Positions 1 through 6,885 are shown, numbered from the stretch's first letter. The stretch: 14,189 nucleotides of DNA from CAZVWV01 sp964631745 (GCA_964631745.1 CAZVWV010000108.1:1-14189), one strand, 5' to 3'. Notes: generated by a model not told the origin, from the sequence alone. A program made the numbers and translations.

Positions 1-211
1 CCCCGAGCCGTACTAGCACTTTACCTATTATGGAGCGCGGACGACTCGTCCGCCGATGGTTATAGTGGCACTACAGTTGAGGGCGAAGCCACCACCTGTT
101 CGAACCTAGTGCTGCCTATCGGCCTAAGATGTAGTGCAACTTCTAGGCACCGGCAGGCGAATCGCCTGCGCTCCGAAATCTTCTAGCCCTGAGCCGGACT
201 GGCGCTTTATC
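1..211. repeat. Diverged direct repeat, 25 bases at 186-base offset
   Basis: Positions 1-25 and 187-211 match at 20 of 25 bases without gaps. Four of the five differences are transitions. The copies flank the palindrome-rich segment 32-174, so the unit may be a roughly 186-base tandem repeat cut by the window edge. Confidence 0.4.
32..174 (-). ncRNA. Candidate structured RNA of unknown family
   Basis: No tRNA, 5S, SRP RNA, tmRNA or RNase P signature could be matched here and no convincing reading frame crosses it. What is visible is dense self-complementarity. Positions 32-38 pair with 168-174 (7 bp) and enclose the whole segment. Hairpins lie at 37-43/47-53 and 153-160/162-169 just inside that stem, each sharing one or two bases with it, so they compete at their ends. 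52-59 pairs with 116-123 (one G-U), 122-126 with 144-148, and 68-73 with 107-112. Segment 68-75 can instead pair with 130-137 (8 bp), which would make a pseudoknot or an alternative fold. It lies downstream of tRNA-Val on the same presumed transcript, which is why the minus strand is given; the pairing itself does not fix the strand. It may be a structured RNA, a mobile palindromic repeat, or part of a tRNA-locus relic. Identity is unknown. Confidence 0.22.
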
Positions 212-250
212 CGGGGCATTTGAGCAGATACGAAATGGGCTATACGGAAA

Positions 251-323
251 TGGGCGCTACTGGGCTCGAACCAGTGACTCCCAGCTTGTAAGGCTGATGC
301 TCTACCAACTGAGCTAAACGCCC
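251..323 (-). tRNA. tRNA-Val (anticodon UAC)
   Basis: The minus strand folds into a full cloverleaf of 73 bases. The acceptor stem is GGGCGTT/AGCGCCC (7 bp with one G-U). The D arm is GCTC-AGTTGGTA-GAGC, and the anticodon arm TCAGC-CTTACAA-GCTGG puts TAC at positions 34-36, reading valine GUA codons. A 5-base variable loop follows, then the T arm ACTGG-TTCGAGC-CCAGT and discriminator A. The 3' CCA is not encoded: the discriminator is followed by TTT, so CCA must be added by nucleotidyltransferase. A good sigma-70-type promoter lies directly upstream at 337-365. The 73-codon open frame that overlaps this gene is read-through of the tRNA and should be ignored. Confidence 0.95.
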
Positions 324-336
324 GTAAGACCTGTGG

Positions 337-365
337 ATAGTACACAAATATTTAATAGCTGGCAA
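337..365 (-). promoter_or_regulatory. Sigma-70-type promoter of tRNA-Val
   Basis: On the minus strand TTGCCA (360-365) and TACTAT (337-342) are separated by exactly 17 bases. The tRNA 5' end at 323 lies 13 bases beyond the -10 box, so transcription would start just ahead of the mature tRNA. The -35 box matches consensus at 5 of 6 and the -10 box at 4 of 6. Confidence 0.6.
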
Positions 366-369
366 CACC

Positions 370-392
370 GTAGCGTTAAACACTAACGCTGC
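370..392 (-). terminator. Hairpin after the lipoprotein gene, possible terminator
   Basis: An inverted repeat (7 perfect pairs 372-378/384-390, extended by a G-T and a G-C pair, 5-base loop) lies 35 bases past the stop of the lipoprotein gene and before the tRNA promoter. The position suits a transcription end, but no T-run follows on the minus strand, so intrinsic termination is doubtful. Confidence 0.35.
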
Positions 393-426
393 GCTTTGCT
401 CTAGGACAGTTTGAAACAGAAACGGC

Positions 427-2112
427 CTACTTGGTCTTGGCTTTCGAGTAAGTTGTTTCGATCTTCAGTATCCCGGAATCAAAATAAACCGAGGATAGCA
501 TTATTCCGACCTTCCTAAGATTAGCCGTCTGATCGGCGCTTACCATGTTTTGTCCACCGGTAAAGGCAGCCAGGCTGCCTTGGACTGATTCGATCGCATC
601 TGCAATCCTATTAAAATTTCCATAAGCTGTGAGCACCGATTTAGTTTCGCTGATTAGCCGTTGTGAATCCTCTGAGAGCGATGCAGCTAAGGCGGACGAC
701 TTGGCCTTGGCGGCAAGTATCGCTAATTTAATGACATCATCCGAACTACCTAAGACCAAGCCGGTCCCAGACTTCGCCATATATACACCTAAACCCACCA
801 TCGGACTTTGAATGTACTTTACCGGAGTACCTTCTACTGTTTTATCCTGCCAATCGGAGACCGGCATCCCGGAGCTTGCCACGGCGCCGGAGAGATTAGA
901 CTTGATAGCTTGCTCCAGAGCTTCGCCGTTGGCTGTATTTAGCGAAATCAGTATACCTGGGAAAGGGGAGGCACCAGCTGCGCCGACAACACCGATACCT
1001 AAACTTTTCAGGCCATCTAACGGTTTGAGCTGCTCCTTAAGCATCTCTTGCTGGGTGGGCGGTGCCTTTTCAAGTGCGGCCGCCTTAATTCCAGCGAGCA
1101 AAGCGCCGTCAAATCCAAGCACAAAGGAGCTCTCCGCCGGAGCCTGAACTAACGGATCAGCAGCGTTGCCGCCGCCTAGGTTTGAAATAATCTTATCCTG
1201 ACTCGGGGTTTTTGCGGTAGTCAAAGCTGCTATCAGGTAAGACGGGGTATCCGACATCCTGCCCGAAACCAACACGGCGTCTACCGGAATCGTCTTCAGA
1301 TCCGGCGCACCTTCGCCCATGGGAGGCAAAAATTCGGAAGCTTTTGCGGCGATCTCCTTAATGGCCACGTAAGAAACAGATAGCTGTTGACTTGCGCTTG
1401 GTAAAAGAGACTTTACTTTGCCAAACTCAGGGGAGAGGCTAAGTTTGCTAAGTCCATCTTTGGCATCACTAAAGGCGCGCTCGATTACGGCCTTATTGGT
1501 AGAGATGGCAGCGGTTGAGTCGCTGGCAGCAAAATAGATGGCACCGAATGGCATGCCGGGTGCTGCGCCAGGAGGTGCGGTACTAATTTCTATGGCAGGA
1601 TTGCCGCTGATGGTGTCGTCCTTAACAGGCACTCCGCTCTCTTTAAGGGACTTGCTGACCCGTTGAACGGATGATTTTAATTCTTTGCCAGACGCGGCGC
1701 TAAAATAAGCTCCAGCCATAGGAAGTTTGGTGGCATCATCAAAAGCACCGAATAGAACCATCTCAGAGATGGTTTCCTCCGCATCCTTTGAGGTCCTGAT
1801 AAAGCCGGTTGCTTTAATAGCGTTAACGAAGGTCTTGCCGCCTTGGCCGGCTTGATCGGCTAGCTTATCTGCTTTTTCCAAAAGTTCACTGGGATTGTAT
1901 CCCCATTCACTAGCTTTAAATGAACTAAAAGCTGAAGAAGTCATATTCATGATCGAAAAGAACATGGAGCTTGGCGGCACTTTAGCCAACATGGCGGATT
2001 CTAAAAGTCCACCACTTGAGAGTTCCGCCCCCTTTTTCGAGCAGCTGACAAAAGAAACAGAGGCAACCAATGCAAAGGTAAACGCAAGCCGTGAAATTTT
2101 TCTGATCTTCAT
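427..2112 (-). CDS. Putative lipoprotein with two similar modules, function unknown
   Basis: The 561-residue product begins with basic residues and a hydrophobic stretch (about 8-22) ending in F-V-S-C at 21-24. This is a lipobox-like sequence, though phenylalanine at -3 is not typical, so it is probably exported and lipidated on Cys24. The rest is rich in Ala, Ser, Gly and Lys, with no catalytic motif I can name. Residues about 142-256 and 395-506 look like diverged copies of one module. Each has a helix, a G-x-P-V segment, a short strand pair with G-x-P, an I-x-x-P segment, a strand, then a helix with I-x-x-A and a following L-S. Such repetition recalls DUF3352-type surface proteins, but that is a guess. 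The ATG directly follows the TAG of the Sel1-repeat gene with no base between, so the two are very likely co-transcribed and perhaps translationally coupled. An AAAAGGGA Shine-Dalgarno-like stretch lies within the end of the upstream gene. Confidence 0.8.
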   Translation of the reverse strand: MKIRKISRLAFTFALVASVSFVSCSKKGAELSSGGLLESAMLAKVPPSSMFFSIMNMTSSAFSSFKASEWGYNPSELLEKADKLADQAGQGGKTFVNAIKATGFIRTSKDAEETISEMVLFGAFDDATKLPMAGAYFSAASGKELKSSVQRVSKSLKESGVPVKDDTISGNPAIEISTAPPGAAPGMPFGAIYFAASDSTAAISTNKAVIERAFSDAKDGLSKLSLSPEFGKVKSLLPSASQQLSVSYVAIKEIAAKASEFLPPMGEGAPDLKTIPVDAVLVSGRMSDTPSYLIAALTTAKTPSQDKIISNLGGGNAADPLVQAPAESSFVLGFDGALLAGIKAAALEKAPPTQQEMLKEQLKPLDGLKSLGIGVVGAAGASPFPGILISLNTANGEALEQAIKSNLSGAVASSGMPVSDWQDKTVEGTPVKYIQSPMVGLGVYMAKSGTGLVLGSSDDVIKLAILAAKAKSSALAASLSEDSQRLISETKSVLTAYGNFNRIADAIESVQGSLAAFTGGQNMVSADQTANLRKVGIMLSSVYFDSGILKIETTYSKAKTK

Positions 2113-3633
2113 CTATCTTATCCCTTTTCCAAATGACTTAAGTAATGTTTCGGCCTCATCGTTTCCAGATTGTGCCGCCATGCCTAGATACTGTTTAGCT
2201 TGGGTTAGATCCTTGGGGCCGCCGTCGCCGCGCAAATACATCTTCCCCAAATTGAGCTGAGCTTTAGTGTCGCCCTGCTGCGCGGCTAGCTCGAACCAAT
2301 GTCGCGCCTCCGATAGATTCTGAGAAACACCGTCGCCGCGCGCATACAGTCTACCAAGAGCGGTTTGTGAGCCTGCGTGTCCGCCTTCCGCTAGTGGTAA
2401 CCAAATTCTAAGGGCCTTTGCGAAGTTTCCTGAATTGGCCGCTCCGCGACCTTCGTTGAAGCGTACCTCAACGCTGGCAGCGTCAACGCTTGGGCGACTA
2501 GGAACAACGCCTGAATCTAAAAGTGCTTGTTTGGCCTGATTTTCAACGTCCTTGAGGGCGTTAGAGAGCTCATCGGCCGTTGAATCGGCACTGGGTTTTT
2601 GGTCGGTGTTTTGCTCAGTGTTTTGCTCAGTGTTTTGCGCCGCTTCCTCGTTCCCATTCTGACCTTGGGGCTCGGGCGCGGAGCCTTGGGGAGGAGTTTT
2701 AATATTTACTCCATCGATGGCAAGGTCCTGATTCTCTAACAGCGCCCTTTGTATACTTGGGTGCAGCGACTCAATCAGAACTGCTATGGACGGGCCTTTA
2801 TCTAATTTTTTTCCGTAGTAAACGAGTTTGATAAGCTTTGTAAGTGTATTGGAATCTTCGCCTGACAGAGATTCGCCCTTGTTAATATCGAGATTGATAT
2901 TCAACCCGCCCAGTGTTGAGAGCTCGGCTTTTGTAAGCTTGGCATCTTTAAACTCACCCATGGCCATTGAGGTGAACATCTCTGGATGGGAAACAGTGCT
3001 GCCATCAGCAGAATCGCTGGTGATGTCTCTAATAACACTTGCGCCGAGTGAGAGAGAGGGGTCACCCATCTGCACGTATGCGTACTCTGTTCGGAGTTGT
3101 TGAACGACCGTTCCCTGTTCGTTGTTCTGAGCATCGGAGTTGTCCGATGGGGGAATCTCATTGGTGGCTTGAGTGTCCTGCGTATCGTCACTTGGGAAAG
3201 ATGGAAAATTTTCAGGCGAGCCATTTTCATTAAGACCTTCATTAAAACCTTCATTCAGGCCGGCTTCGGGGAAACCATCCGGCATGCCGCCTGGCCCCAT
3301 ACCCATACCGCCCATTCCCATCCCTAAAGCTAAGGGAGCTATCTCTTGCCCAAGATCGGCGGCGGTACCAAACAGCGAAGCGAACGCTTGCGCACGCTCG
3401 TCGTCGCTTGCGATCTTTCCGCTACTAGTCCCGCTACTAGTCTTATTGCTGGTTAGCGCAGAGATCTTTGAGGAGTTGGAATTGGTTCCATCATCAAAAT
3501 ACTTTGAACTGTAATGGTAGACGCCGAACGTCAGCCCAGCCAGAACTATTAAAAAACCAATAATGAAGAGTGAATTCGAACCGCTCTTTTTGGGGGTCGG
3601 GGAAGGGGAAATAGGGGAGATATTGTTGTTCAT
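2113..3633 (-). CDS. Membrane-anchored Sel1-repeat (TPR-like) protein
   Basis: The 506-residue product has a short Pro/Ser-rich cytoplasmic N-terminus and one transmembrane helix at about residues 21-39 followed by Tyr/Lys. This predicts a single-pass protein with most of its mass outside the cytoplasmic membrane. Residues 70-350 are low-complexity and Asn/Gln/Glu/Gly-rich, with a methionine-glycine stretch near 105-117 and short tandem repeats. The C-terminus (about 390-500) holds Sel1-like repeats: two clear units with the A-x-x-x-W/Y...A-A-x-x-G pattern and L-G-x-x-Y-x-x-G-D-G between them, plus a partial one before. Sel1 repeats usually bind partner proteins. An upstream in-frame TTG at 3640-3642 is possible. 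ATG 3631-3633 is preferred because neither start has a real Shine-Dalgarno and a good promoter sits just upstream, implying a very short leader. The stop TAG abuts the lipoprotein ATG, so the two likely form one operon. Confidence 0.82.
   Translation of the reverse strand: MNNNISPISPSPTPKKSGSNSLFIIGFLIVLAGLTFGVYHYSSKYFDDGTNSNSSKISALTSNKTSSGTSSGKIASDDERAQAFASLFGTAADLGQEIAPLALGMGMGGMGMGPGGMPDGFPEAGLNEGFNEGLNENGSPENFPSFPSDDTQDTQATNEIPPSDNSDAQNNEQGTVVQQLRTEYAYVQMGDPSLSLGASVIRDITSDSADGSTVSHPEMFTSMAMGEFKDAKLTKAELSTLGGLNINLDINKGESLSGEDSNTLTKLIKLVYYGKKLDKGPSIAVLIESLHPSIQRALLENQDLAIDGVNIKTPPQGSAPEPQGQNGNEEAAQNTEQNTEQNTDQKPSADSTADELSNALKDVENQAKQALLDSGVVPSRPSVDAASVEVRFNEGRGAANSGNFAKALRIWLPLAEGGHAGSQTALGRLYARGDGVSQNLSEARHWFELAAQQGDTKAQLNLGKMYLRGDGGPKDLTQAKQYLGMAAQSGNDEAETLLKSFGKGIR
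2606..2638 (-). repeat. 12-base tandem repeat inside the Sel1 gene
   Basis: Two identical 12-base units (2606-2617, 2618-2629) are followed by 9 bases of a third. On the minus strand they encode a Gln-Asn-Thr-Glu repeat in the disordered linker. The unit is a multiple of three, so slippage would change length without breaking frame. Confidence 0.7.
3226..3261 (-). repeat. Second 12-base tandem repeat in the Sel1 gene
   Basis: Three 12-base units (3226-3237, 3238-3249, 3250-3261) differ at a few bases. On the minus strand they encode Asn-Glu-Gly-Leu/Phe repeats in the linker after the Met/Gly-rich segment. Confidence 0.6.
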
Positions 3634-3644
3634 ATTTACCAAGG

Positions 3645-3673
3645 TTTATATATTGTTATAGCTTCGCTTACAA
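3645..3673 (-). promoter_or_regulatory. Likely promoter of the Sel1/lipoprotein operon
   Basis: On the minus strand TTGTAA (3668-3673) and TATAAA (3645-3650) are separated by 17 bases. The -10 box ends 11 bases before the ATG at 3633, so the mRNA would have a leader of only a few bases. This fits the lack of a Shine-Dalgarno there. Confidence 0.5.
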
Positions 3674-3719
3674 GTGCAGTTGCCTCGCCTGATACGGACT
3701 GGTCCGCCCTGCAGATGCA

Positions 3720-4292
3720 CTAAAACTTAACTTGTGGCGGGTTGGCGACCGCTCCTCGCTCCTCGGCTCCCATCTCCCACATTTCAGCTGGTGAAAAATT
3801 GCCAAACCCCTTAACAAGGTTGCCGGGGATCTGTTCTGTTGAGGCGTTATAAACAGCCACGGAGTCGTTGTAGTGTTGACGGGCAAAAGCGATGCGGTTT
3901 TCGGTAGAGGAAATCTCCTCCTGGAGTGCCCCAAAGTTCTGGTTGGCTTTTAAGTCAGGATAACTTTCAGAGAGTGCGAATATCTGCTTAAGTGCGCCCG
4001 TTAGCTGGCTCTCTGCTTGCAGACGGTCCTTAATGTTGTTGTCACCGGAGGCCGAAATGGCGGAGTTGCGAGCCTGGATTACCTTTTCAAGAGTTCCTTG
4101 TTCGTGCTGAGCGTAACCCTTAACCGTTTCAACCAGGTTTGGAATCAACTCATGTCGACGCTTAAGTTGTATGTCTATCTGTGACCAAGCGTTCTTAACC
4201 TCCACACGCAATCCAACCAAACGGTTGTAAGTCATAGTAAGCACAATTATTAGGAAGCCACAGACTAAAAGAATTGTGAGACCTGCGCCCAT
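3720..4292 (-). CDS. lemA: LemA family membrane protein
   Basis: The 190-residue product matches the LemA family in length and layout. An N-terminal transmembrane helix (about 4-20) is followed by Y-N-R-L-V (22-26). The conserved helix around A-W-S-Q-I-D-I-Q-L-x-R-R (35-46) continues into H-E-L-I-P-N-L-V. Then come S-E-S-Y-P-D-L-K-A-N-Q-N-F (108-120) and a helix with E-N-R-I-A-F-A-R-x-x-Y-N-D. LemA proteins are short-tailed membrane proteins with a mostly helical extracytoplasmic domain; their molecular role is poorly defined. The frame stays open to ATG codons at 4328 and 4325, but the start at 4290-4292 is preferred. GAAGGA lies six bases before it, and the family's N-terminus begins with the membrane helix. 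The usual TPM-domain or HtpX partner gene is not next to it. Confidence 0.92.
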   Translation of the reverse strand: MGAGLTILLVCGFLIIVLTMTYNRLVGLRVEVKNAWSQIDIQLKRRHELIPNLVETVKGYAQHEQGTLEKVIQARNSAISASGDNNIKDRLQAESQLTGALKQIFALSESYPDLKANQNFGALQEEISSTENRIAFARQHYNDSVAVYNASTEQIPGNLVKGFGNFSPAEMWEMGAEERGAVANPPQVKF

Positions 4293-4329
4293 GTATTGTC
4301 CTTCGATAAATATTAACCCTGCCATCATT

Positions 4330-4581
4330 TTATGCCAGCTTCATGACTTTGAATAGAGCATATACAAGCCCACTTTTTCGCTCAGAGGAATCTATTTTCG
4401 GCACCGGGAGTCCTCGGTCACGTACCGAGCCGGGGACCTCAAGGTGAAGGTCCCGCCTGGGACGTACAAGCCGCCGATGTTTACCTGCCCCGCGGCTTAC
4501 GCCAAGCGGCACCGGTAGCTCAAACACTAATGCATAACTAAAGTCAAAACGCGGCGGTTGCCGCGGTGTATCTAGCGCCAC
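4330..4581 (-). CDS. Doubtful 83-codon reading frame between motB and lemA
   Basis: An open frame starts at a GTG (4579-4581) with no clear Shine-Dalgarno and ends with TAA just before the first possible lemA ATG. The product is Arg/Pro-rich, matches no family I know, and its middle is translated from a palindrome-rich, G+C-rich block (4399-4518). A second frame inside the block (TAA-bounded, about 34 codons) gives a protein-like V-N-I-G-G-L-Y-V-P-G-G stretch that recalls the N-x-S/G-x-G-G segment of PilZ-type domains. A third frame upstream (ATG near 4641) gives a 32-residue Arg/Lys-rich peptide. Three half-convincing frames in a row suit either a decayed or frameshifted gene or a non-coding element. 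I would not treat it as a functional gene. Confidence 0.2.
   Translation of the reverse strand: MALDTPRQPPRFDFSYALVFELPVPLGVSRGAGKHRRLVRPRRDLHLEVPGSVRDRGLPVPKIDSSERKSGLVYALFKVMKLA
4399..4518. repeat. G+C-rich palindromic block bounded by 12-base direct repeats
   Basis: The direct repeats at 4399-4410 and 4507-4518 (CGGCACCGGGAG / CGGCACCGGTAG) match at 11 of 12. Between them lie hairpins 4413-4418/4424-4429 (6 bp, 5-base loop) and 4433-4439/4448-4454 (7 bp, 8-base loop). The competing hairpin 4450-4454/4459-4463 cannot form together with the second. The rest of 4333-4669 shows nothing I can identify beyond the doubtful frames described for 4330-4581. Confidence 0.4.
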
Positions 4582-4669
4582 GCTTTTGGGTGGATTTCAT
4601 TCCCCGTGGGCTGCGATGAGGAAATGGCTTGGGGTTGCGCATGGTCTCTGAGCGAATGTTGGGCACCCG

Positions 4670-6001
4670 TTAGAAATTATTGAATGGGTCGCCGGGGCCT
4701 ACTACTGGGTTGTCATTGAAGAACTGGCTTTTTGGTTGCGGCGTTTGGCCTTCTTGCGGTTCTTCTGGATCTGGTATGCCGACTTTTTGATTGGCCTGCT
4801 CGGCAGCCTTGATTAGTTTCTTGGGTCTATATCCGGTGGCCTTCTCTTTTACCTTGACGCCGGGAGCTAAGAGCGGTGCCGCGTCATGGGTTACCTCGGG
4901 CGAAGTATTTTCTGTAGGCTGATTCGGTGCGCTTGTCGGTGCCGGCATATCTGGGATGATTTGCTCAGGCTCGATATTATCTAGGTTGTTCATCAGCGCA
5001 GAATCTTTACTTAGATCTATGCGCCGACTGATCTTAAAGCGCATCTTCAAAGTGATGCGTCGATTGGATGCGTTTAGCGAGTCGTCTTTGTTTTTGAGCT
5101 CTCTATCCGCTCTTCCCACCACACTAATGATCCTTGTTGGCTCGATACCGGCAAGCTCCAGAACTTTACGGGCCGCATTGGCCCTGTCCGCCGAGAGTTC
5201 CCAGTTGCTGTATCCTCCTGTGCGGTTTGAGAAAGGGCGTGCGTCGGTGTGTCCGACGATATCAATCTGATTTGGAAGTGGTTTCAAAAGTTCCGCCAAT
5301 CTGGTGAAGGCCGAACGCGCTTCAGGAAGAATCTGCGAATTCCCCAGAGCAAACATGGAGGTCTTCTCGGTATCCATAATGTCGATGTTTAGACCATCGG
5401 CGTCGATTTTCACGTCAACTAAACCTAGGAGCTTTGCGAGCTCCGGTTGTCCAGCGATCTGCGCTTTGATGTCTGCAACGATCCGTCCAAAGGCTTTCTC
5501 CTCAGCCATGGCTGCCATAGCCGCCGCAGATTGCGCGCTACCTTCGACGTTAGCTTCCCCGGCGCCTTCCTTCTCGCCTTCCTTAAGCGTAGTCTGTCCT
5601 TTCTTAGCTTCTGGCTGCGGCTGTACGGTTTGTTGCGGTGGTGGCGTGGTGCGTACTTTCGGAGTGGGGACCGGCGTGCCCGGCTGCTCGGTCTGTTGTA
5701 ACCCTTTGCCTGAGCCCTTGTTCTCGTTCTGCTTTGTTGGGGAGAATGCGTCATCTAAGATACCCGCTCCACCGATCTCAAGCGGAGTACCTGAACCTTG
5801 AGAAAATATACCGGGGCGTTTGAAATACTGGGCGATATTTTGTCTTGTGCTGACTTCGGCGCTGTTCACTAGCCACATCACAAGAAAGAAGCACATCATA
5901 GCCGTTACGAAATCGGCGTAAGCGATCTTCCAGGCGCCTCCGTGAGAGCCGCCGTGACCGCCCTTCTTCTTTATAATGATGATCGGTTTGTCGTCAGCCA
6001 T
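4670..6001 (-). CDS. motB: Flagellar motor stator protein MotB, with long C-terminal tail
   Basis: MotB forms the ion channel with MotA and anchors the stator to peptidoglycan. The 443-residue product starts with a Lys/Gly/His-rich segment and then G-G-A-W-K-I-A-Y-A-D-F-V-T-A-M-M. The single transmembrane helix is about 27-45, with Asp30 in the place of the proton-carrying Asp32 of E. coli. Residues 60-160 are a Pro/Gln/Glu-rich linker. The OmpA-type peptidoglycan-binding domain is about 205-325, with G-H-T-D-A-R-P-F (250-257), N-W-E-L-S-A-D-R-A and the S-N-R-R-I motif. About 118 residues follow that domain, rich in Pro, Glu and Lys; this is longer than usual for the family. ATG at 5999-6001 has AAGGAGC about 12 bases upstream, in the 23-base gap after motA. 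It is co-transcribed with motA. Confidence 0.96.
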   Translation of the reverse strand: MADDKPIIIIKKKGGHGGSHGGAWKIAYADFVTAMMCFFLVMWLVNSAEVSTRQNIAQYFKRPGIFSQGSGTPLEIGGAGILDDAFSPTKQNENKGSGKGLQQTEQPGTPVPTPKVRTTPPPQQTVQPQPEAKKGQTTLKEGEKEGAGEANVEGSAQSAAAMAAMAEEKAFGRIVADIKAQIAGQPELAKLLGLVDVKIDADGLNIDIMDTEKTSMFALGNSQILPEARSAFTRLAELLKPLPNQIDIVGHTDARPFSNRTGGYSNWELSADRANAARKVLELAGIEPTRIISVVGRADRELKNKDDSLNASNRRITLKMRFKISRRIDLSKDSALMNNLDNIEPEQIIPDMPAPTSAPNQPTENTSPEVTHDAAPLLAPGVKVKEKATGYRPKKLIKAAEQANQKVGIPDPEEPQEGQTPQPKSQFFNDNPVVGPGDPFNNF

Positions 6002-6024
6002 GGCCTAGTATCGCTCCTTAGGCA

Positions 6025-6885
6025 TTAGCCTTTCTTGGCGTCCTTAATGATCTCTTCAAGCTCCTCGGCGGTTGGTCTAAAAACTGAAGGGATGGTCTTT
6101 CGCGCAAATTCCAGTGCTACTTGGGGCGGTGAACCGCCAGCAAATGAAACTAAACCTGCTTTGACGCATTTAACCAAAGCGCCCTGATCGCGGATGACCG
6201 ATTCGATCTTATTGGCCACAGGTGAAACATAGCCATACGAAAGTAAGATACCGAACATCGTACCGGCAAGCGCTGCCGCCACGTGATGACCGATCTCAGT
6301 TGGAGGGCCATCAAGATGTTGCATGGTGATGATAACGCCCAGCACGGCCGCCACAATACCAAGCGCAGGAAAACAATCGGCGAGTTTGGCTACCACGCCC
6401 GGATATATTAAAGCTTCCTCATGGTGAGTCTCAATTTCCGTGTCGAGAAGACGCTCAAGATCAAATGCATTCACTACGCCGTCGACGAATAGTCGTAGCG
6501 CGCCCGTAAAGGTCTCCATGAGATGGTGATCGTTGGAAGCCTTTGGGTATTTTTTAAAGCGGGCACTCTCATGTGGGTTGGAAAGATCTCCCTCTATTCC
6601 AAGAACGCCTTCTCTTCGCATAGTGTCAAAGATACTCGCCATTAGCCCCAAAAGATCTTTGAAGCTATCTTTTGAAACCCCGCTGCCTTTGATCGCGCTT
6701 AGAACCGCAGGCATTAAACCTTTGAGGACGTAACCTGGGTTCGCGCAGATGATGGTAAAAATTCCGGAGCCGCCAATAACCAGAAGTTCGTACGGCTGAA
6801 ACAAAACCGGCAACGGTCCACCCGGACCGACAAAGCCGACCAAAACACAAATCGTGACACCAATTAGACCAACGATTACGCCCAT
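6025..6885 (-). CDS. motA: Flagellar motor stator protein MotA
   Basis: MotA is the four-helix stator subunit that couples ion flow to FliG and rotor torque. The 286-residue product has membrane helices at about 2-20, 33-49, 163-188 and 201-221. The residues known to matter in E. coli appear at the same numbers: Arg90 and Glu98 in the cytoplasmic loop (M-R-R-E-G-V-L-G-I-E), Pro173 (C-F-P-A-L-G) and Pro222 (S-P-V-A-N). With Asp30 in MotB this argues for the proton-type stator class rather than the sodium PomA/B class, though the ion is inferred. The start ATG at 6883-6885 follows GAGAGAG. motB starts 23 bases after the stop, so motA-motB is a two-gene unit. No other flagellar gene is in the window. 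Confidence 0.96.
   Translation of the reverse strand: MGVIVGLIGVTICVLVGFVGPGGPLPVLFQPYELLVIGGSGIFTIICANPGYVLKGLMPAVLSAIKGSGVSKDSFKDLLGLMASIFDTMRREGVLGIEGDLSNPHESARFKKYPKASNDHHLMETFTGALRLFVDGVVNAFDLERLLDTEIETHHEEALIYPGVVAKLADCFPALGIVAAVLGVIITMQHLDGPPTEIGHHVAAALAGTMFGILLSYGYVSPVANKIESVIRDQGALVKCVKAGLVSFAGGSPPQVALEFARKTIPSVFRPTAEELEEIIKDAKKG

Noticed and set aside
52..123. Second tRNA or 5S rRNA suggested by TTCGAAC at 99-105 and the GCCGATGG/CCTATCGGC stem
   Set aside because: The bases beside TTCGAAC do not form a T stem on either strand, the spacing to the closing stem is wrong for a tRNA, and 5S consensus segments are absent.
124..345. 73-codon minus-strand frame
   Set aside because: It runs through the tRNA-Val gene; its protein-like stretch is the translated tRNA.
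2606..3261. CRISPR-like short repeats
   Set aside because: The repeats are 12-base units with no spacers and encode in-frame tetrapeptide repeats of the Sel1 protein.
3039..3514. Several plus-strand frames opposite the Sel1 gene
   Set aside because: The low-complexity linker keeps other frames open; the minus-strand gene explains the region with a membrane helix and Sel1 repeats.
3691..3712. Terminator after lemA from the CGGAC/GTCCG palindrome at 3695-3706
   Set aside because: Loop would be only two bases at full stem length and no T-run follows on the minus strand.
5304..5801. 165-codon plus-strand frame opposite motB
   Set aside because: It is the shadow of motB, whose domains are unmistakable on the minus strand; product is Ser/Cys-rich with no motif.
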